Shown here: one piece after another, positions 7,405-10,295 of the stretch
How the letters are laid out: each line of letters opens with the position of its first letter
How positions within the stretch are numbered: the stretch's first letter is position 1
NCBI GenBank assembly: GCA_035518875.1
Contig: DATIXD010000172.1
Coordinates: 1-10,295, forward strand
DNA length: 10,295 nucleotides
Reading direction: 5' to 3'
Origin: DATIXD01 sp035518875
GTDB lineage: Bacteria; Pseudomonadota; Gammaproteobacteria; Methylococcales; Methylococcaceae
Notes under the pieces: generated by a model
What the model saw: only the letters and a program-made list of their open reading frames with translations
The model's database searches: none
Told to the model about the DNA's origin: nothing
Made by a program: the position numbers and the translations under genes

Positions 7405-7845
7405 GTGACCTACGAAATACCGGATCCTGCCGGTGGGGTCAAGCTGGAAACGTTCATCCCCTGGACGCTGGTCAAGCGCGGTGCGAAAAAAGAAGTGATT
7501 ACGCCGTTGGATGCCCCAGAACAGTTTCAGGAAGAAGCAGCAGCCTGTCGGCAGGAGCGCAAAACGGCGCAGGACAGTATGTTGGTGAAGGCGCTCGGGT
7601 TGGCCCATCATTGGCAGCGGCTGCTGGATGAGGGACGATTCAAGACGCTCAGCGAGATCGCCGCCGCCGAGCAGATCGACAAGGGGCAAGCCCGCCGTAT
7701 CGCGCGGCTACCCCAACTCGCTCCGGACATCATCGAGACCTGCTTATCCGGGAAGCCCTGTGAATGGACGCTGGAGCCGTTGATCCGCCAGGCAATCTCC
7801 CGGGATTGGGAAGTACAGCGACAGTTGATTCGCTCGACAGTTTAA
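7405..7845 (+). CDS. HTH-type accessory protein like those of serine-recombinase (phage/ICE) modules
   Basis: The 146-residue product has FIPWTLVKRGAKKEVITPLD (18-36), a charged linker, LGLAHHWQRLLDEGRF (64-79), then a probable helix-turn-helix, TLSEIAAAEQIDKGQARRIARL (81-102), followed by LAPDIIETCLSG. I recall this composition from small proteins encoded beside large serine recombinases and DUF2924 proteins in proteobacterial mobile islands, where the HTH resembles that of ParB/KorB. No recombinase is present here, so the gene looks like an orphan remnant. The only in-frame start is GTG 7405, with no good ribosome binding site; a strong site and ATG at 7368 lie in another frame. The 5' end may therefore be frameshifted and expression poor. 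The 3' end (stop at 7843) looks complete. Downstream palindromes (7923-8030) may be its DNA sites, which is speculation. Confidence 0.65.
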   Translation: MTYEIPDPAGGVKLETFIPWTLVKRGAKKEVITPLDAPEQFQEEAAACRQERKTAQDSMLVKALGLAHHWQRLLDEGRFKTLSEIAAAEQIDKGQARRIARLPQLAPDIIETCLSGKPCEWTLEPLIRQAISRDWEVQRQLIRSTV

Positions 7846-7922
7846 TATCGCTTTGGCACGCATGGCTGGATACGACCCGGAGCCATCAGTCGCGGTTTGC
7901 GAAACCACCGGCGGCTCGTCGG

Positions 7923-7946
7923 CCTTATGGAAAGCTTTACATAAGG
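7923..7946. repeat. 24-bp near-perfect palindrome
   Basis: CCTTATG (7923-7929) pairs with CATAAGG (7940-7946) around an AAAGCTTT core, with a single mismatched base pair (G7930 against A7939). The dyad symmetry of 11 out of 12 positions is typical of a dimeric repressor or recombinase binding site. It lies 77 bp past the stop of the HTH-type gene and 4 bp before the larger inverted repeat at 7951. Confidence 0.6.
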
Positions 7947-7950
7947 AAGA

Positions 7951-8030
7951 GCATTTTTAGTTAAGCGGTCGCGCGCATAGGCCTTGAACAATGGCGATGC
8001 GTTTCTCCGCGGCCGGTTGACTAAAAATGC
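7951..8030. repeat. 80-bp inverted-repeat unit able to form a long hairpin
   Basis: Arms 7951-7973 and 8008-8030 pair over 23 positions: 20 Watson-Crick pairs, two G-T pairs (7962/8019 and 7969/8012) and one G-G mismatch (7965/8016). Inside, CGCAT (7974-7978) pairs with ATGCG (7997-8001), leaving an 18-nt loop and a 6-nt bulge. The outer arms begin GCATTTTTAGT and end ACTAAAAATGC. The T-run is on the 5' arm, so it does not fit an intrinsic terminator. No target-site duplication is visible, so a MITE-type origin is unproven. The two G-T pairs allow folding of the plus strand better than the minus strand, pointing to RNA or single-stranded DNA function on that strand. Confidence 0.7.
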
Positions 8031-8033
8031 ATT

Positions 8034-8065
8034 GAACGAAACCGCCCGCTTAGGACTGGACGGTT
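8034..8065 (-). other. Probable oriIS end of the IS91 element: GAAC target plus terminal hairpin
   Basis: GAAC at 8034-8037 is the tetramer preferred by IS91-type transposition. Immediately inside, AACCGCCC (8040-8047) pairs with GGACGGTT (8058-8065) at seven of eight positions plus one wobble, with a 10-nt loop. A hairpin close to the tetramer is what the replication-origin end of IS91 elements shows. The assignment rests on position and structure, not on a sequence comparison. Confidence 0.6.
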
Positions 8066-8105
8066 ATGGGCATTGAATGCTGTGGTGGAGCTGAATGAGA
8101 GCGAA

Positions 8106-8133
8106 GAGAGGGCCGACATAAGGTAGCCCTCTC
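8106..8133. repeat. 8-bp perfect hairpin in the element's 3' non-coding region
   Basis: GAGAGGGC (8106-8113) and GCCCTCTC (8126-8133) form a perfect stem with a 12-nt loop. It is about 180 bp past the transposase stop, inside the IS91 end region. It might limit read-through, but no U-rich tail follows. Confidence 0.45.
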
Positions 8134-8236
8134 CGTGTTGGAACGGATTGCGGTGGCACGGCTGCAGGTTTGGTGTCTCGATCCGGTGTAATAAACGGTG
8201 CGGCCTTCGGCTGATAAGGCGGTTGACCGGGCAAAT

Positions 8237-8268
8237 CGGGTGATTGCACAAAGCAACCATAGCACCCG
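8237..8268. repeat. Two-part stem-loop downstream of the transposase stop
   Basis: CGGGTG (8237-8242) pairs with CACCCG (8263-8268), and inside it TTGC (8244-8247) pairs with GCAA (8253-8256) around a 5-nt ACAAA loop. It lies 48 bp beyond the transposase stop in the roughly 280-bp non-coding tail of the element, otherwise empty of genes. It could be part of the origin region or a transcript end structure. Confidence 0.4.
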
Positions 8269-8315
8269 GTGAAATGGAGTGATCGAAGGCAGAGCGAAGG
8301 CACGGTGAGGCGCAT

Positions 8316-9512
8316 TCATGAGGTGTCAATGAACTTCGGTGAGCGGTGCGGTCGCGGCAATGTTCTGATCTCCACCATATGTCCGACATGACACTGCGGA
8401 CATTCGAGCAGGGAACGTCCGGTGAGTTTCTCGAAGAAGGTCCGATAGTCGAGCGTTTCGCCGGAATCCACAGGCGGTGGCGGCATGCCCAACAGTTGGC
8501 GGCAGCGTGTGAGGTGCTCAGCGCGGTGACGGTTGCCGAGGAGCCCGTAGTGGCGGATTCTCTGCAGACCGCTGGGGAGTGCGTGGAGTAGAAAGCGACG
8601 GATGAACTCATCGACCTGAAGGGTCATGGTCTTTTGGCGGTGCTGATGCCGGTAGTCCTTCCAACGGAAGGAGACTCGATCCTCCTCGGCACTGACGAGT
8701 CGATGATTGGAAATGGCGACCCGATGCGTATAGCGGCCCAGATAATCCAAGACTTGCTCGGGGCCACCGAAGGGCCGTTTGGCATAGACGACCCATTCGG
8801 TGTCGCGCAGGGGTGCGAGGTATTGAGCAAAGGCCCCCGGATCGCGCAGCGGCTCGAGGTCGGAGAAGAACAAGAGCCGCCCGGCCTGGAAAGCCTGCTG
8901 GAGACCCTCCAGGAACAGACGACGGAAGAGTCGCGAGAGCACGCGCACGGGAAGGAAGAAGCCAGGGCGACAGGCAATCCAGCGCTGGTGATCGGGTGAC
9001 AGCCCACCGCCGGGGACGATGCAATGCAGGTGAGGATGATGGAGCAGGTTTTGTCCCCAGGTATGGAGTACGGCGAAGAAGCCGATCTCGGCGCCCAGGT
9101 GTTTAGGATCGGCGGCAATGGTGCGGAGGGTCTCAGCCATCGCCCGGAAAAGCAGATTGTAAACCTCGCGCTTGTTCTGGAAGGCGATGGCGGCGATCGC
9201 CTCGGGCAGGGTAAAGACCACGTGGAAATACTCGACCGGCAAGAGTTCGGCACGACGGTCTTCGAGCCACTGTGCCCGTGCCAAGGACTGGCATTTGGGA
9301 CAATGCCTATCCCGGCACGAGTTGTAGGCGTTGCGCGGGTGACCACAGCGATCGCAGGCTTCCAGGTGGCCTCCGAGCGCCGCGGTGCGGCAAGTTTCGA
9401 TGGCGTGCATGATGCGACATTGCGAGAGCGAGAGTGCGCCGCCGCGCGCATGCCGGTAGGCGGCGCCGTGGCGATGAAAGACGTCCGCCACTTCCAGACG
9501 GGGCCGAGCCAC
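8316..9512 (-). CDS. IS91-family HUH (Y2) transposase
   Basis: The 398-residue enzyme drives single-strand rolling-circle-like transposition. An N-terminal zinc-binding region, C53xxC56 through SCRDRHCPKC (65-74), is followed by the HUH metal motif HPHLHC (159-164) before VPGGG, and by the two catalytic tyrosines Y257 and Y261 in DYLGRYTHR, the four-residue spacing of the IS91 Y2 type. ISCR relatives have only one tyrosine. A C-terminal CPQC may bind a second zinc. The frame is open up to 9716, but family homology begins at VARPRLEVADVF, so I choose GTG 9512. That is 10 bp after the integrase stop with no Shine-Dalgarno, so translation is probably coupled to the upstream gene. The coding sequence is intact to TGA 8316, ending KFIDTS. 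It may therefore be an active copy. Confidence 0.93.
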   Translation of the reverse strand: MARPRLEVADVFHRHGAAYRHARGGALSLSQCRIMHAIETCRTAALGGHLEACDRCGHPRNAYNSCRDRHCPKCQSLARAQWLEDRRAELLPVEYFHVVFTLPEAIAAIAFQNKREVYNLLFRAMAETLRTIAADPKHLGAEIGFFAVLHTWGQNLLHHPHLHCIVPGGGLSPDHQRWIACRPGFFLPVRVLSRLFRRLFLEGLQQAFQAGRLLFFSDLEPLRDPGAFAQYLAPLRDTEWVVYAKRPFGGPEQVLDYLGRYTHRVAISNHRLVSAEEDRVSFRWKDYRHQHRQKTMTLQVDEFIRRFLLHALPSGLQRIRHYGLLGNRHRAEHLTRCRQLLGMPPPPVDSGETLDYRTFFEKLTGRSLLECPQCHVGHMVEIRTLPRPHRSPKFIDTS

Positions 9513-9522
9513 CGCGGGGTGC

Positions 9523-10295
9523 TCAGAAATACTGAGGCGGAGGCTCCTTCGGGGTGAAGGGTTCGGGATGGGGCAGCAGATCGAAGGGACTGGTGGTCGC
9601 GCACACCTTGCTGGTGGCGAGCTTGAGATACCGGGCGGTGGTCGAGAGGCTGCGGTGTCCGAGCAGGAGCTGGATGGTGCGGAGGTCCGTGCCGCGTTCC
9701 AGCAGGTGGACGGCAAAGGCGTGCCGCAGCGAATGGGGTGTGACGGGCTTTTTCAGGCCCGAGAGTCGGCAGGCCTTGTGGCAGGTTTGACCCACGGCAT
9801 CCCGGGTGATGGGTTGACCGATCACTTCGCCCGGGAACAGCCATCCCACTGGCCGTACCACCTTCCAATAGGCCCGCAGGATCTCCAACAGCTGGCGCGA
9901 GAGCATGACATAGCGGTCCTTTTGCCCCTTGCCCTGCTCGACGCGCAAGGTCATACGCTGGCTGTCGATGTCGCTGACCTTCAGATGGGTCGCCTCGGAG
10001 ACCCTGAGGCCGGTAGCGTAGACGGTGCTGAGGAGGGTGCGCTGTTTGAGATTACCGACCGCCGCCAGAAACTGCATGACTTCCTCCGGACTGAGGACGA
10101 TCGGCAGCTTTTGGGGTTTCTTCGGCGCGGGAATCTCCTCAATCGCCCAAGCCCGTTTGAGGGTGACTTTGTACAGAAAGCGGAGCGCGGCCACCGTAAT
10201 GCACAGGCTGCTTGGAGCGAGCCGCTTCACGGTCGTCAGATGGACCTGATAGGAACGAATCTCCTCTGGCCCCAGTTTCTCGGGCGATTGATGGA
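9523..10295 (-). CDS. Tyrosine recombinase/integrase of the IS91 element, 5' end outside window
   Basis: This is a phage-integrase-family site-specific recombinase. Counting from the valine codon at 10230, the catalytic residues are R76 (TGLRVSE), H166xxR169 in HSLRH, H192 in GHRSLSTT and the nucleophile Y201 in ARYLK. An SAM-like N-terminal DNA-binding segment, LAPSSLCITVAALRFLYKVTLKR, precedes them. The codon at 10230 is GTG but is not the start: the frame stays open to the window edge and reads HQSPEKLGPEEIRSYQVHLTT, typical of the core-binding domain of this family. The gene is thus partial. It ends 10 bp before the transposase, with which it forms a two-gene operon. Such recombinases accompany some IS91-type transposases; their role in transposition is not settled. 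Confidence 0.92.
   Translation of the reverse strand, partial: HQSPEKLGPEEIRSYQVHLTTVKRLAPSSLCITVAALRFLYKVTLKRAWAIEEIPAPKKPQKLPIVLSPEEVMQFLAAVGNLKQRTLLSTVYATGLRVSEATHLKVSDIDSQRMTLRVEQGKGQKDRYVMLSRQLLEILRAYWKVVRPVGWLFPGEVIGQPITRDAVGQTCHKACRLSGLKKPVTPHSLRHAFAVHLLERGTDLRTIQLLLGHRSLSTTARYLKLATSKVCATTSPFDLLPHPEPFTPKEPPPQYF

Larger units (their letters stand above)
8038..10295 (-). mobile_element. IS91-family (rolling-circle) insertion element with extra tyrosine recombinase, cut by window end
   Basis: The element contains a Y2 HUH transposase (8316-9512) preceded by a tyrosine recombinase (9523 to the window end), an arrangement known in some IS91-family elements. The oriIS end lies downstream of the transposase, here at about 8038, next to a GAAC tetramer (8034-8037; GTTC on the element strand), which matches the known IS91 target preference. 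No terminal inverted repeats or target duplication are expected for this family. The terIS end lies beyond the right edge. The left boundary is inferred from the tetramer and the adjacent hairpin and could be off by a few bases. Confidence 0.82.

Noticed and set aside
7951..8030. Integron attC site
   Set aside because: The size and folding would suit, but the ends do not show RYYYAAC on the left and GTTRRRY on the right in either orientation, and no integron integrase or cassette array is present.
7951..8030. Intrinsic terminator of the HTH-type gene
   Set aside because: The T-run lies on the 5' arm and an A-run on the 3' arm of the plus strand, the reverse of a terminator, and the same holds on the minus strand.
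8021..8611. 196-residue minus-strand open frame overlapping the transposase end
   Set aside because: Low-complexity Ser/His/Arg composition, antisense or out of frame with the transposase and spanning the element boundary.
8624..9868. 414-residue minus-strand open frame
   Set aside because: It is a frame shadow of the IS91 transposase and integrase; the true frames carry all catalytic motifs.

Overview
The window looks like chromosomal DNA of a proteobacterium. The evidence is an LpxH-type phosphoesterase, a lipobox-bearing small protein, GlpK and EutBC of proteobacterial type, and a GC-rich IS91-family element. I cannot name the species from the sequence. Most genes lie on the minus strand.

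Left part (1-2474). A minus-strand HhH-GPD-like protein (22-723) is followed by a decayed, plus-strand msrA (about 726-1241). This remnant lacks its 5' end and carries two in-frame stops and at least three frame changes. Next is a small putative lipoprotein (1248-1682), then about 790 bp in which I recognise no gene apart from a G-rich hairpin. The region looks eroded.

Middle part (2475-7292). Four solid minus-strand genes: an LpxH-like metallophosphoesterase (2475-3305), glycerol kinase glpK (3542-5038), and ethanolamine ammonia-lyase small and large subunits eutC (5097-5906) and eutB (5910-7292). Transcription order is eutB, eutC, glpK, with gaps of 3 and 58 bp, which suggests one unit. EutBC splits ethanolamine into acetaldehyde and ammonia, and GlpK makes glycerol-3-phosphate. 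Together they could use the head group and backbone of phosphatidylethanolamine (inference). No eutA or microcompartment gene is in view.

Right part (7293-10295). A short plus-strand HTH-type protein (7405-7845) resembles the small partner of phage or ICE serine-recombinase modules. Its best ribosome binding site and ATG (7368) are in a different frame, so its 5' end may be frameshifted. Just downstream are a near-perfect 24-bp palindrome (7923-7946) and a strong 80-bp inverted-repeat structure (7951-8030). An IS91-family element then runs from about 8038 off the right edge. It has a GAAC target tetramer, a terminal hairpin that fits oriIS, a Y2 HUH transposase (8316-9512) and a tyrosine recombinase cut off by the window end (9523-10295).

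No convincing new defence or other novel system is visible. The most interesting unexplained structures are the paired palindromes at 7923-8030 between the HTH gene and the IS91 end, and the eutB-eutC-glpK arrangement.
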